From: Folioceros fuciformis
Lineage: Eukaryota > Anthocerotophyta > Anthocerotopsida > Anthocerotales
Reading direction: 5' to 3'
Assembly (NCBI GenBank): GCA_049999805.1
Contig: JBNGIO010006239.1
Location: 7,001 to 45,742, forward strand
DNA length: 38,742 nucleotides
The notes under the pieces were generated by a model. That model did no database searches, had not been told where the DNA came from, and saw only the letters and a list, made by a program, of their open reading frames with translations. Each line of letters opens with the position of its first letter. Position 1 is the first letter of the stretch. Positions 18,367 through 28,696 of the stretch are shown here, piece by piece. A program made the position numbers and the translations under genes.

Positions 18367-21300
18367 ATGTGGTTCTTTTATGCCTTGGCTTTGCCTGTGG
18401 CAGTGGCCCTCGTGGTCTTTACCTTACAGTATTTCGCGTCTCCCACTGTCTCCGTGCACGTGAAGCTCATCGTAGGTTATGCGTGGTTCTGTACAATTGC
18501 GGTCATTGTGCTCGTGCCTGCGGATATTTGGACGGTGAGCTGCGTGCCGAATCACTTGTAGTCTGGTTGATCAGACGTCATTTGAAGCGGTCAAGGCTTA
18601 AATACTATTCCGATGTCACATTTTGGTGCGCTGCCATTGACTTCTTGATTCCTTGTAACAGACACTCTCAGACGGTGATCAGCACAATCTAGAATTCCTT
18701 TGGGGCTGGTCGTACTGGAGCACGTTCGTTCTCACTTGGTATTTCGACTCCAACATCTCGTTTTTCTAAAGTTGCTGACATTCTCAGTTGTTGTCTGTGT
18801 GATTCCTGCTATGATGGATGTTTGGCTATGATGATATGTGAACTGTAGATTACAGATGAGGATATTCTTGCTGCTTGTGAAGCACATCTTAACTTGGGAT
18901 TGGTGCATTAGGGCAATCGTGCCATTGTTGCAAGGATTTGAGGATGCCGGGGACTTCACAGCTGCACAGAGAATAAAAACAAGCATCAAGAGCAATTTCA
19001 TCCTCTATTCCAGCGTGGGGGTCGTGGGATTTGTTGGCGTTGTCATATTGATCATTATGGGTAAATTGAAATGGTAAGGGTAGCTGCTCTTCATCCCGGG
19101 TTTGTAAATCCTCCTGATGAAGGTTTAAACACAGAGTTAAACTGGTTGTAGTTGATGTTAGTGCCCTCTGACAAACTTCTCCAATGCCATGCAGGGATGG
19201 TGTACTGGGTCTTGCCATGGCGTGCTCAAACACATTTGGTCTGGTTACTGGTGCATTTCTGTTGGGGTATGGTCTTGTTTCTGTTCCTCGCAGTCTTTGG
19301 TGGAACGCTGACCTACAGTTCCGCCAAAAGTGGCTGACCCATAAAGTTGTAAGAGTAGCCGAGAAACTTGACACGGCTCACACAGAACTGTCTACAGCTN
19401 NNNNNNNNNNNNNNNNNNNNNNNNNNNNNNNNNNNNNNNNNNNNNNNNNNNNNNNNNNNNNNNNNNNNNNNNNNNNNNNNNNNNNNNNNNNNNNNNNNNG
19501 AGTAGCCGAGAAACTTGACACGGCTCACACAGAACTGTCTACAGCTATTGTGGTGGGTGTCAGAAAGACTGTAACAACTGCTGTGTGTACCATAATCTGC
19601 TTGAGTTTCGAATCTTAAAGCTTTTTCACATGTTTTGCAGATTGCACAAGCAACTTCGAACCAGATGTCAAGGCGAGATCCCATGCGTGGGTACATGGAT
19701 ATTATTGATCAAGAGTTGCAAGAAATGGTACAGCGCTATTCATGCGTCCTTGTTGAAAGAGCTTGACCATAGCTGCTGTTCATTTGTCTATAATAGGACA
19801 TGCAACTGCCTTTGCTCCCTTCAGCCCCTAAAAAATCAATCACAGGTCAAAGACGATCCTGCGTTCAAACCATCAGGGGGTAGAATGGGTGAGAGTGACA
19901 TGGATTACGACACCGATGAAACCACTATGGCTGAATTGAGAAGGAGATTAAAAAAATGTAAAGAAACATACACACGGTACAAGAGGTATGCCAACATATT
20001 CTGTCTTGTGGTCTGCCATTTGTGATGTACATTGTCATTAATATCCCCAAGCTTTAATTCACGAAAAGGTGGATAGGTGCTTTTAGAGTGATTTCTGCCT
20101 AATGGTGTAAGGTTCGTTGTGCAGCGAGTACATATCCTTTGTAAGGGAGGCTCTCGAGCTTGAGGATACTGTAAAAAATTCAGAGCGAGGCAATTCCCCA
20201 GACAAGTTAGTATACGTTACAATTTTGACTAGAGGAGCTAGCTTGATCTTTTCCCCTTTGTGGCAGCAGCAGCTCCTGATTTTGTGTGAGACAGCTGCCA
20301 ATCAGCATGTAGGCAAAGTCATGCTATGATTGAAGGAAAATGGTGTTTTGCAGGCGCTTTATCTCATCTTTACGCCCTGCTCGTGTTGGTCCTCTGGCTC
20401 CAATGCTAGAAACACTTGGTGAGCCACGTGATATGTTTAACTCTGGTGAACAGATGCAACATGGAGTAGAAGGTCACAGATCTTCGTACGGCTCGGTTGA
20501 CATATCTGCTGACACAAAAAAACTCTCTGATTTGTAGAGTGGATCTGGAGGTGCAGAGTGAGGCAGCAGGCTGTGAGACTTGCGGCAGTGGTGATGGTTT
20601 TAATGTCACTGGCTATCATAGCTGCAGAGGCAACCCTTATTTTTAAGCACGGGCTGGACCTTTCTCTTTTCTCGCTTTTGATCAATGCCCTAGGAGACGA
20701 GGAAATGTCTGTCCAGGTTTGTACCGGCACATCTTCCCGCCTTGTCTTTGCTCGGTGACTAAGCCTTGCAGGTGACAGTTGTTCCCTTTTCACAAGCCTG
20801 ATCTAGGATGACATGTCTTGCAGATTGTAGCATTTATCCCCCTGTTGTACATGTGCATCTGCACTTACTACTCTTTGGCCAGGCTTGGGATGAACACTTT
20901 GTACTATCTCTCTCCAAGGCACACCAACTCTGTGAGCTTGCTGATGATCTGCTCGTAATTTACTTCACCTCATCATTTTTTATCAATGCTGAATAGTGTA
21001 TAACAGGATTTGCTGATGCTATTGTTCTTGATGTAGACTACCAGGTCTTGCTTGGGTTCTCTGACGTTGCTTTGTGCTGTGCCTATACAGCATGGTGGCT
21101 CGGTATGCTGCGCCTTTGTCATATAACTATCTCAATTTGATTCGGTTAAATGCCCCGAGAAAGACAACGTTTGAAACAGTACGTTCTTTTATTAGGTTGA
21201 AGCCTTCTAATTCCCTGCATCGGGACTGTTGTTGGTGACACTCATAATGGCATGTGGCTGGATTTACAGAAAATGGGAACGATGGAGGTCTTGCCAATTT

Positions 21301-22311
21301 TTGGAGGGAAATTGTTCAATCAAATATATCCTCTCTTCATGGTCATTTACACTGGGTTGTTAGCCAGCAATATTTTCCCGCGGTTGGTTGAGTATGTCGG
21401 AGGCTGGCACAGGTTCAAAGTTGACCGTGAACATGACCATGAAGCTGTTGTAGAGGGATGTGATCCTTCAGGGGTGATCATCATCAAAAAAGGTGCTCGG
21501 GATGCTCAACATTTACTGCTCATTGTTGATTGAGATTCAAGGGACATTCTGTCACCAGCTCAGAGGATTTTCTCCATGTTTCAGAACGTACGGGTTTGGA
21601 GCAAGGTGGCAATATTGGTGACAACGTTGTACCTCTGGCAAGACATTTTGGTCATGTGGATCAAGACCATGAAAGCGGGGGAAATCCTGAAGAGGTGAGT
21701 TCATTCGGGCTAGACCTAGTCGGTCTGGGAGTTTGTTGTGATATCATGGCTTTAAATACGAGAAAGACGCGAGAAAGTCGCACCGCTTACGCTTGCTCGT
21801 TGTCTTTTTGGTGCAGAAACTTTTGCAGGAGAAAACCAGCACAAATGTGGTGTCAAAAGCTGAACCTGAAGATAGAAGTCGATTAGTTCCATTGGCTACG
21901 AGTGAACAATTTCCGTCCACCAGAGACAACATCACAGCAAAATACGCAGCCTTGCGAGAAAATCTCCATAAGGCTGATGGCTCGAGGCCAAATCCGTTTA
22001 ACCCTTCAGCGAAACCGCCTGATAGCAGCTCAAGGAATCCTTTCTCAGAGGGGAACGGAGGGTTGTCTCGACCTAAAAATCCTTTCGTGGAAGGGAATGG
22101 AGGGCTCAAAAATACATGGGGAAATGTCACGACAGGAGGGATGGATGTGCAGGCAGCCATTGTGGGCAAGCGCTTTGCACCGTTGAGGAATTTCGAGGAC
22201 AGGGAAGCTGCTAAGGTGCAAACATCCTCGGCAGAGACGCTAGATAACATATTTGCAGGGCTGAAGACTAGAAAGCCTGATAGTGGCGACGACATGGATC
22301 TACTACGGTGA
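18367..22311 (+). CDS. LMBR1 domain-containing protein 2-like multi-pass membrane protein (LIMR family)
   Basis: Exons: 18367-18534, 18662-18738, 18912-19073, 19195-19552 (with a false gap), 19641-19727, 19846-19985, 20125-20205, 20354-20418, 20538-20716, 20824-20954, 21091-21178, 21270-21492, 21585-21694, 21817-22311. After the 47-nt overlap is collapsed they give 738 aa, close to plant LMBRD2 homologues. Marks include MWFFYALALP, VGYAWFCTIAVIVLVPADIWT, LQGFEDAGDF, CSNTFGLVTGAFLLGYG, DMDYDTDETTM, VAFIPLLYMCICTYY and CDPSGVIII. There are about nine hydrophobic segments and a polar, probably cytosolic tail of about 160 residues with repeated NPF/NPFxE-like motifs (NPFNPS, NPFSEGNGG, NPFVEGNGG). 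Its biochemical role in plants is poorly defined. Human LMBRD2 is linked to receptor signalling, but transfer of that role would be a guess. Confidence 0.95.
19400..19499. other. Spurious assembly gap (100 N) between overlapping contig ends
   Basis: The 47 nt before the gap (19353-19399) are identical to the 47 nt after it (19500-19546). Collapsing them restores the conserved reading AEKLDTAHTELSTAIV exactly once. The gap therefore has negative true size. Confidence 0.93.
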
Positions 22312-22586
22312 CCTCCACCTCCCATGGTCTACTCCTCCAAGTTTCGGGCCATCTGACTGAACTGGCGTAGCCGAATCTGTCACAAATCCCTGTCACCAGC
22401 CAAATACTGATTGGGATCATTTAAGTTGTCTGCGTGACAAGGTGCCGGGAACCCCGGAACAATCCCATGAGTGATGGCCGTGTGCCATCTGCTGGCACCA
22501 GTAGTTCTGCTCCTGGCTTCGAGATCAAATTCTCCTTCACCTCAAGTAGCCTTACCGAATGCAGTATAATAACATTCAGCGTCCTT
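22312..22586. other. Region downstream of the LMBR1-domain gene
   Basis: Probable 3' UTR; no other feature is visible. Confidence 0.5.
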
Positions 22587-22707
22587 GAATGGATGGAGTT
22601 GTAAACAGGCATTTGGAAGCATGCTTGAATGCATGAAGTTATACGCTGGCGTTTTGGAAGCATCCTCGAAAGCATGAAGTTGTAAGCAGGCGTTTGGAAT
22701 GGATGAG
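22587..22707 (+). repeat. Three tandem copies of a ~40-bp unit
   Basis: Units begin at 22587, 22627 and 22668. Each contains a variant of gcatgaagttgtaagcaggc followed by gtttggaa. The divergence between units indicates an old minisatellite. It lies between the LMBR1-domain gene and the PC-esterase gene, 156 bp before the next ATG. Confidence 0.85.
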
Positions 22708-22862
22708 TTGAAGCTGAGGATGAGCAGCCTGACTAATAAGACCCGCCGCTTGCCAACCTCCTGGAGTGGCGTAGCGGGTGGTGAAAATATACCGGCCAGA
22801 CGACTGACGGCCTTGGGCTTGCATTGGCAATGAACCTGACCTGACTCCAGACAGCAAAGGCA

Positions 22863-23882
22863 ATGTCAGTGGCAGGGCGGGTCATGTCGGTGGTTAGCTC
22901 GGCTATGCTGCGCCACGGAGCACGCATCGCGCTTGTGTCCCTGTGCTTGATCCTGGCTGCTTCCATGCACATGCAGGTGTGGGAACAGCTGCCGCCATTC
23001 CCGTGGTTCTCAACAGACACGGCAGCAGGGACTGGAGCACGGACAGGGTGGCCAGCGTCGCCGATCTCGCCGCTTTGTCACGCACAGCTCCACGACATCA
23101 ACTGGACGGAAATGCGGAGCTTCCCTGCACCCGAGAGCGAGGTGACTTGGTCTCGGGTTGCCACTTCCCAAGCATGCCAATACGAGAGGGTAACCAAGGA
23201 GAAGGCGGGGGCGCTGCTAAGAGGAAAGCGGGTGCGCGTGTCCGGGGACTCCCAATCCCGCTTCTTCTTCATTGCGCTCTTGAAGTGGGTGCTACCTGAC
23301 GACAGGGAGTTCGTACGAGCGATAAAAGGCTTGAAGCGCCACAGCGACTACACTCACGTTTGGCGGCAGCAGCAGACCGTGTTCCACTTCGACTGGGCTC
23401 CTTACAGCCGCAACCTCTCGGACGCGATTGCAGATGTAGCAGAGACGCACCTCTACCCTGACTTGGTGGTGCTGGGAGCCGGGCTGTGGCATATGCTTCA
23501 CGTGACCAACCCCAGAGACTACGAGGAGTCCCTGCAGGAGCTGCGGCAAGCAGCTGCGACTATGATCCTGAACGCCAGCCGGGTGGCCCATGTGCGTGTT
23601 CCGCAGACATTCTGGTTGAATATCCCAACTTTGATCCGAAAGCTTCTCAACACCGAGGATAAGAGGGTCCGTATGACAGAGAAAATGTGCCGTTTGTACG
23701 ACGCAGGCCTGAGAAGGAGCCAGGTGCTGCAACCCCACGGACCCGCCATGCTCGTGGACCTGAGGCGCTTAACATCAGACTGTGGCCCGGATTGCACCGA
23801 AGACGGTATGCACTACTCGGATGCCACTTACCATGCTGCTGTCCAGATAGTTCTCAACGCCTTTCAGATTTTACACCCCTGA
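22863..23882 (+). CDS. SGNH/PC-esterase-type membrane protein (TBL/CASD1-like)
   Basis: A single-exon gene of 339 aa. The N-terminus has a short basic stretch and one hydrophobic helix (ARIALVSLCLILAASM), suggesting a type II Golgi or ER membrane protein with a lumenal catalytic domain. The nucleophile block reads RVSGDSQSRFFF (GDSxxR) and the C-terminal block DGMHYSDATYHAA supplies the Asp and His of the catalytic triad. Plant PC-esterases of the trichome-birefringence-like group O-acetylate wall polysaccharides, and the related CASD1 N-domain acetylates sialic acid. Here the substrate is unknown. The usual TBL N-terminal DUF is not obvious, which favours a divergent or CAS1-like group. Three in-frame ATGs lie close together; I chose the first. 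Confidence 0.85.
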   Translation: MSVAGRVMSVVSSAMLRHGARIALVSLCLILAASMHMQVWEQLPPFPWFSTDTAAGTGARTGWPASPISPLCHAQLHDINWTEMRSFPAPESEVTWSRVATSQACQYERVTKEKAGALLRGKRVRVSGDSQSRFFFIALLKWVLPDDREFVRAIKGLKRHSDYTHVWRQQQTVFHFDWAPYSRNLSDAIADVAETHLYPDLVVLGAGLWHMLHVTNPRDYEESLQELRQAAATMILNASRVAHVRVPQTFWLNIPTLIRKLLNTEDKRVRMTEKMCRLYDAGLRRSQVLQPHGPAMLVDLRRLTSDCGPDCTEDGMHYSDATYHAAVQIVLNAFQILHP

Positions 23883-24033
23883 GGATGGGTAGAAACTCCC
23901 TCGGCCGCGGGCTCAGGGTTTGCATCCTATAGAAGGAAGGTGGATGGCAGAAGCCTACCCCTGAGGTGAGAGGGAAGAGCTCTCTATCGGGAACCGAGTA
24001 GCTTAATTCTTGAAGGGTATGCAGTTTTGAGTG
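23883..24033. other. Convergent 3' flanks of PC-esterase and Harbinger-like genes
   Basis: A short interval between two convergent genes; presumably 3' UTRs and poly(A) sites. Nothing else is visible. Confidence 0.5.
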
Positions 24034-25527
24034 CTAGACATGACCTGATCTCACACAGAACTCCCGCATGAAACGAAAAATGTTGTTCACCTCATGCTCA
24101 GGTTGTTCCATGGTTCCCCCTTCCCCCTCCCCATCGTCCCCCTGCTCTTGTTCTCCCCCCTCCTCCTCTTCTTCTTCTTCATCGTCCTCCTCCTCTTCCT
24201 CCGAGCCCCGCCTCCCCAGCCAATCCCTGTACAGAGCGAGCCTGGTGTCTTCGCCAAAGCTCGCAAGATACCTCTCATCCTCAGGAACCGGAATCCAGTC
24301 CTCCATGTGAAGGTTGGGGTGCGGGTCGACAGGATCCCTTCCGGGCACAGGCTCCCCGTGCAGTTGACAAAAATTATGAAGCACGCAGCAGGCAACGGCG
24401 GTCTGAGCCGCATACTCCAACCCGACGTCCATGTTCCTCATAATCCTCCACCTGCTCTTGAGCATCCCGAACGCGGCCCCGATCCTCTCCCTCCCCTTGC
24501 TCAGCTGCGCGTCGAAGGCATTGAGGTGACACACGCTGTTGCCTTGATCCTCCCGCCCCGGGCTTCCGCCAGCAAATGGAGTGATGAGAAACGGGAGCAG
24601 CGGGTACGCGGAATCCCCAACCAAATACGGTCTCACCTCCCTCCCGTCCACCACCTCCAGCGGCTCCGCCAGCTCCCCGCCTTCCATGAGCTTACTCCAC
24701 AGCCGACTAGACCTCAAGTGCGCCGCGTCCCCCAGCCCGCCCGGACCGTTACAGCACACGTCCCAGAAGACGCAGTCGGCATCGCACACGCCCTGGAGCA
24801 GCACGCTGTAGAACCCGTGCTGCGTCCAATACCTTGGGGGGGAGGAATCCGACGAAGGGATCTGGCTGAGCCGGACGTGAGTCCCGTCGATGGCACCGCA
24901 CACATTAGGCAGGCCAGTGACGGCCTGGAAGCCGAGCGCGATCCTGCGCAACCGCCTGCCCGCCGGCGCCTGCACGTACCTGGAGTAGAGCTTGCCGCGG
25001 CTGGCAAGGGCGTGCGTCACCACGAGGGTGTAGCAGGCTACGGCGGCCGAGGAGACGGCGTACAGCTCGGCGACGGCGGCGGGGGCCAGACCGTGCGCGA
25101 GGCGGTGCAGAACCATGGCCACGGCCCGCTCCACCTCCACGGGAGCACACTCCCCTGCCGCCACCGCCTGCTGCTGCGCCTGCTGCAGGAAAGGCCGCAG
25201 CTCCTCCACCAGCAAGGTGAAGACCGGAAAGGAGACGCGGTATCGCCGCCTCCACTGCCGGTTCCTGCTCGCCTCGTCCATGCGCCGCGCTCTACTGTGC
25301 AGCAGCTTCCAGGAGGTAGCTTTCCTCGGGAGCTTGCAGGCTCGGGATCCTCCGCTACCGCTTCCTCCTCCTCCATGCTGCTGCTGCTCCCTCTCCTGCT
25401 GCTTCTCCTTGTCGGACGCGCACACCAGAGCGAACAGCGCCGCGTAGAGCATCACCACCACAGGCGCCATGGGCATCTGCAACACCATCAGCTTCACCAC
25501 CGCCGACTCCATGGCGCTCCCCTCCAT
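24034..25527 (-). CDS. PIF/Harbinger-type nuclease (DDE_Tnp_4), probably domesticated
   Basis: An intact single-exon frame of 497 aa from the ATG at 25527; the frame is open further upstream but without an ATG. Order: a hydrophobic N-terminal helix, a Q/G-rich low-complexity stretch, a helical domain (RMDEASRNRQWRRRYRVSFP), then a DDE_Tnp_4 nuclease with CGAIDGTHV (first Asp), LVGDSAYPL (second Asp), HLNAFDAQLSKGRERIG and AAFGMLKSRWRI, and CCVLHNFC. In Harbinger transposases the third catalytic residue is the Glu of ExxFG; here it is Gly (GAAFG). The C-terminus is a Glu/Asp-run tail. Loss of the catalytic Glu with an otherwise clean frame suggests host use, as in ALP1/HARBI1-like proteins. 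No terminal inverted repeats or MYB-like partner gene were seen nearby. Confidence 0.88.
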   Translation of the reverse strand: MEGSAMESAVVKLMVLQMPMAPVVVMLYAALFALVCASDKEKQQEREQQQHGGGGSGSGGSRACKLPRKATSWKLLHSRARRMDEASRNRQWRRRYRVSFPVFTLLVEELRPFLQQAQQQAVAAGECAPVEVERAVAMVLHRLAHGLAPAAVAELYAVSSAAVACYTLVVTHALASRGKLYSRYVQAPAGRRLRRIALGFQAVTGLPNVCGAIDGTHVRLSQIPSSDSSPPRYWTQHGFYSVLLQGVCDADCVFWDVCCNGPGGLGDAAHLRSSRLWSKLMEGGELAEPLEVVDGREVRPYLVGDSAYPLLPFLITPFAGGSPGREDQGNSVCHLNAFDAQLSKGRERIGAAFGMLKSRWRIMRNMDVGLEYAAQTAVACCVLHNFCQLHGEPVPGRDPVDPHPNLHMEDWIPVPEDERYLASFGEDTRLALYRDWLGRRGSEEEEEDDEEEEEEEGGEQEQGDDGEGEGGTMEQPEHEVNNIFRFMREFCVRSGHV

Positions 25528-26779
25528 GCCTACCGGCTCCCCCTCCCTCCCCCTGCCACACTGCCACGCCCCGCTCCTCACCCATTTTGCGCCCGGAACT
25601 ATCAAACAATTTGCAATTACATACTGTCTTGCAATATCTAATCTCTATCGTTTTCGGTCTAAAAAGTGTACCTACTGCACATGACGTACCTGGTCACATA
25701 ACCGCGCGGTCAGATCGAGGGCCGCTTTCTAAACTACCTCTGTACGTACACACAGGTACGCAGTTTTGGTAGGTGGCAAGAGCCCTTTCCAAACCTCTTT
25801 TTCATAGTACGAACTGTTTGTTTCTTGTGTGGAAAGTATGGGTTGTCGGTCGGCCTTTCTTTTATACCCAATATTGTGAATTGAATGGTCAATAATTTTA
25901 TTATAAATTATTAATAATTTTTAGTCATAATATCTTGAGACTTGGGTGTTCTTTCATTTCCTAGTTCCTAGTTCTTTGATAGGTTCTTCTTTCTCTATTC
26001 AGCTATCCCTTTCCATATCTCTCTCTTAATAAACTCTTCAATGTATATATATGAGAAAAATTACTTATATTTATACAGAAAAATAATTGAAGTATCTTAG
26101 GTGTTTTTTTATTAATTAAAAATATGCATACTTATAGAAAACTAGATAACAAATAAGTTCATGCTTAAAGACAATTTATGCATGACTTGGTTCTTGCTTA
26201 AGTACTAGAAATTAATGTCCAAAGATAAATGATTGTCTTTCAATCCATATAGCTTTCACTAGAAAGATTTTACAACTCATAAAACTTTCATTTAGATCAA
26301 TGGTTCTCCTATTGTCTCAAAGGAAAATTACTCTCAACTCAAAACTAGAAGTCTTCCTTCATCCTTGACACATTTGGTGATCTTAACTGAAGCAACTAAC
26401 ATACATGTTATTGTTTTAGTTGGTTTATCAATGGATACTTAGAAGGTGAGTGTAAGGGTTATCTTGACTGTTTGATCATCAACATCACTTCTTCAATAAA
26501 GTAGGTGTGTGATGCTATTGGAGAGAAAGTAATGTTCTCAACCCAAGTATAAACATGTGCTCAAGTGATCTAGATAGGGACAATATTTTGATCCCTAACT
26601 AAGTCTTGCCATCATCGCTTCAAACATTTTCTTTTGTCCTTACACACATTAGGTTAATCATCTTTAGGTGCCATGACTGGTTCCTTGTTGATATCAACAT
26701 TAACACTTACAAGCCCATTATATCTATTTTTTGTTAATTTTTTTCTTAATTACTTACATATAGAAGATAAATTTGTGGG
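25528..26779. other. AT-rich non-genic stretch
   Basis: The first ~80 bases are the 5' flank of the nuclease gene. The rest is strongly AT-rich with many stops on both strands and no recognisable transposon protein or RNA gene. Confidence 0.55.
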
Positions 26780-27571
26780 CTATTTCTTAAGATCACGAAT
26801 AAGGGCTTTAGTGATTTCCACAGCAAGGAGAGAGTTTTTCATAGCAAAGTCTTCATACTCTTTGGAAAAAACTATGTCATCGTAGCTCTTTAAAATCACT
26901 CCAATAGCTGTATCTTTCAATGTGCTAGTAGAGCAAAGAGTTGCTAGTTCAATAATCTCTAGAACATTTGAAGAGGAGATAGTTGTGGCTATGTATGACT
27001 CACAAACTTTCCCCAATACAGGAATATCGTATTTATCGGCTGCAATCAGAAGAGCATGGGCATGTTGGGCCATGGCTTCTTCTGGAATTTCAGCACAATA
27101 CAAAAATTCTAGAAGGTGCTTCATCTGAGCATGGCTTAGCTCTAGAATATGAATGGCCCCTTTGTGAGCCTCCTTACAGTAATCAGACTCAAACATAGCC
27201 TTAAAGACTGGGGATTTTGTTGCCATGACAACTCTATGGGCGTGGATTGAAAGGCCATCGCTAGTCTTTATTTCCACATCTGAATGAGCACCTTCTCGAA
27301 ATGCTTCGACAAGAGATTCTAAGAACTCAAGCTTTTCAGAAGTTTCTTCTTCTAATTGCTCTAATTGCTTCATCACTTTGAAAGCTTGAGCAAGACCCCC
27401 TTGCCTTACCCCTAAAGATTTGGATTTGTCTAGATCGTCATCCCTCCATTCGTGTTCTAATTTTCTTGATAGATCAAGAATGGCTCGCCCACCTTCAAAG
27501 CAGCTTATACATATGGTGTTTCGGGGAGATCTGTAAGTATTCCCAGAAGAGCTACACAAGCAACAATCCAT
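26780..27571 (-). CDS. BTB/POZ domain protein (At3g56230-like), intronless
   Basis: A 263-aa single-exon frame. The N-terminus has two cysteine pairs (CCLC and CISC) like a small zinc-binding motif, then a helical coiled-coil-like segment (VMKQLEQLEEETSEKLEFL). A BTB domain covers about 95-195 (HSDVEIKTSDGLSIHAHRVV, SPVFKAMFESDY, LLEFLYC, LLIAADKYDIPVLGKVC), and a BACK-like helical end follows. Such proteins usually act as substrate adaptors for CUL3 ubiquitin ligases; that role is inferred from the family. Codon use is AT-rich, unlike the GC-rich neighbours, and the gene sits in AT-rich repeat-like DNA, so it may be a transposed or retro-copied member. Confidence 0.88.
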   Translation of the reverse strand: MDCCLCSSSGNTYRSPRNTICISCFEGGRAILDLSRKLEHEWRDDDLDKSKSLGVRQGGLAQAFKVMKQLEQLEEETSEKLEFLESLVEAFREGAHSDVEIKTSDGLSIHAHRVVMATKSPVFKAMFESDYCKEAHKGAIHILELSHAQMKHLLEFLYCAEIPEEAMAQHAHALLIAADKYDIPVLGKVCESYIATTISSSNVLEIIELATLCSTSTLKDTAIGVILKSYDDIVFSKEYEDFAMKNSLLAVEITKALIRDLKK

Positions 27572-27965
27572 GATAGTGCAGTGACTTACATTTATGAAGA
27601 TGTTGTAGTTTTATCGGTTAAGATGCAATGCTCCTTGCAAAGATTGACATGTAGAGAAAGACAACAAAAAATTTCAATTTTCTTCCTTTTATCCAATAAG
27701 AAGAATTCTGAAATAAGCTATTAAAACTAATTAGGTAAACTGTTATAAAATTTTAAAAAATAGATTAATAGTTAATATATATTTTAATTATTATAGTGGT
27801 GTGCAACGTAGGAGAAGGTTGGAAGTTATAATTAGGAGGTTGTTATTGATAAACTTTCAATAATCAAAAGTGATGGCTGAAAACGGAAAGTATAGCATGA
27901 TGAGAGCATGCTCCTGTCTTGGCCGAGAGAGCGGAAACTGAAAGAGGATCCACGACCACTGATGA
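27572..27965. other. Upstream region of the BTB gene
   Basis: AT-rich, no gene visible; presumably the promoter of the BTB gene. Confidence 0.5.
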
Positions 27966-28517
27966 CGGCGTTCCTGCCAATGGAATCCCGGGCAAACGAC
28001 AACCGATTCCTGTAACGCTTACCCTGAATATTGTCAGTCGTTTGGCTCGTACCTCTCATATGGACAGGACTTCCTTAACGCTGTCCGGGTCTTCTGTGAC
28101 TGTCAAAAGCCCTGGGCCCCATTCCTCCTTCCACCGAGCTCCCATGTAGGGAGATTGTTAGCACATGAGTACAAGGAAGCGCTCTTTACGCTCTCCATGC
28201 GTCTGGAGCCTATTCCAAGGTACTACAGGGTGAGCTTGTGCAGGACATGGGCGGTGACCATGGGCTGTGATTACCTCGAGTCACTTGGAGTTTCACCTTC
28301 GAGCTCCAAATCAAGCTGTGAGCAATGTAAACAACCCTTCCACGTTCATGTGCTGGTGGACGTGCTTGCCCACATTGAAGACTCTCCGGCTACCGGGAAC
28401 AGTGGAGAGCCGGAGAGTACCCTGAACCAGCGTGCTGGCGGTGAAGTTGAAAATGTTGTCCCTTCACACCCAGTTGGACAAAAAAACAGTGTGCAAGCCA
28501 CAGCAGGAGCACGTTGA
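27966..28517 (+). CDS. Unassigned open frame, possibly an exon of an unknown gene
   Basis: The plus-strand frame stays open for about 180 codons from 27966 to the stop ending at 28517. It has a protein-like composition (FGSYLSYGQDFLNAVRVF, LLAHEYKEALFTLSMRLEP). No ATG near the left end is in frame, so if real it is an internal or terminal exon. I recognise no domain. A Cys-rich segment (CEQCKQPF) and an 11-bp inverted repeat (28381-28418) lie within it. It is convergent with the gene at 28697. Confidence 0.3.
   Translation, partial: RRSCQWNPGQTTTDSCNAYPEYCQSFGSYLSYGQDFLNAVRVFCDCQKPWAPFLLPPSSHVGRLLAHEYKEALFTLSMRLEPIPRYYRVSLCRTWAVTMGCDYLESLGVSPSSSKSSCEQCKQPFHVHVLVDVLAHIEDSPATGNSGEPESTLNQRAGGEVENVVPSHPVGQKNSVQATAGAR
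28381..28418. other. Perfect 11-bp inverted repeat
   Basis: actctccggct (28381-28391) is complementary to agccggagagt (28408-28418) around a 16-nt loop. A GC-rich hairpin of unknown role inside the unassigned frame. Confidence 0.6.
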
Positions 28518-28696
28518 ATCCAAACAACCCAAATAATATCAATCAGGAATGGGGTACGGCCAAAATTGGCAGCCAGAAAGATTTTGAACAATATCTACAG
28601 CAGGCTGTGTTAGCCCCGCAACAACCATTGCCTAAGGCAAGCTAACCTGAACCAACACCCCGGTGGCTATGTATGTACACGGGGCGTGATGTCAAC
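28518..28696. other. Short spacer, probable 3' UTR of the RRM gene
   Basis: No coding potential is seen; it lies directly after the stop codon of the minus-strand RRM gene. Confidence 0.4.

Noticed and set aside
24094-25641. A 515-codon open frame on the plus strand opposite the Harbinger nuclease
   Set aside because: It is low in recognisable motifs and exists because the minus-strand gene is very GC-rich. The minus frame carries all DDE_Tnp_4 blocks.
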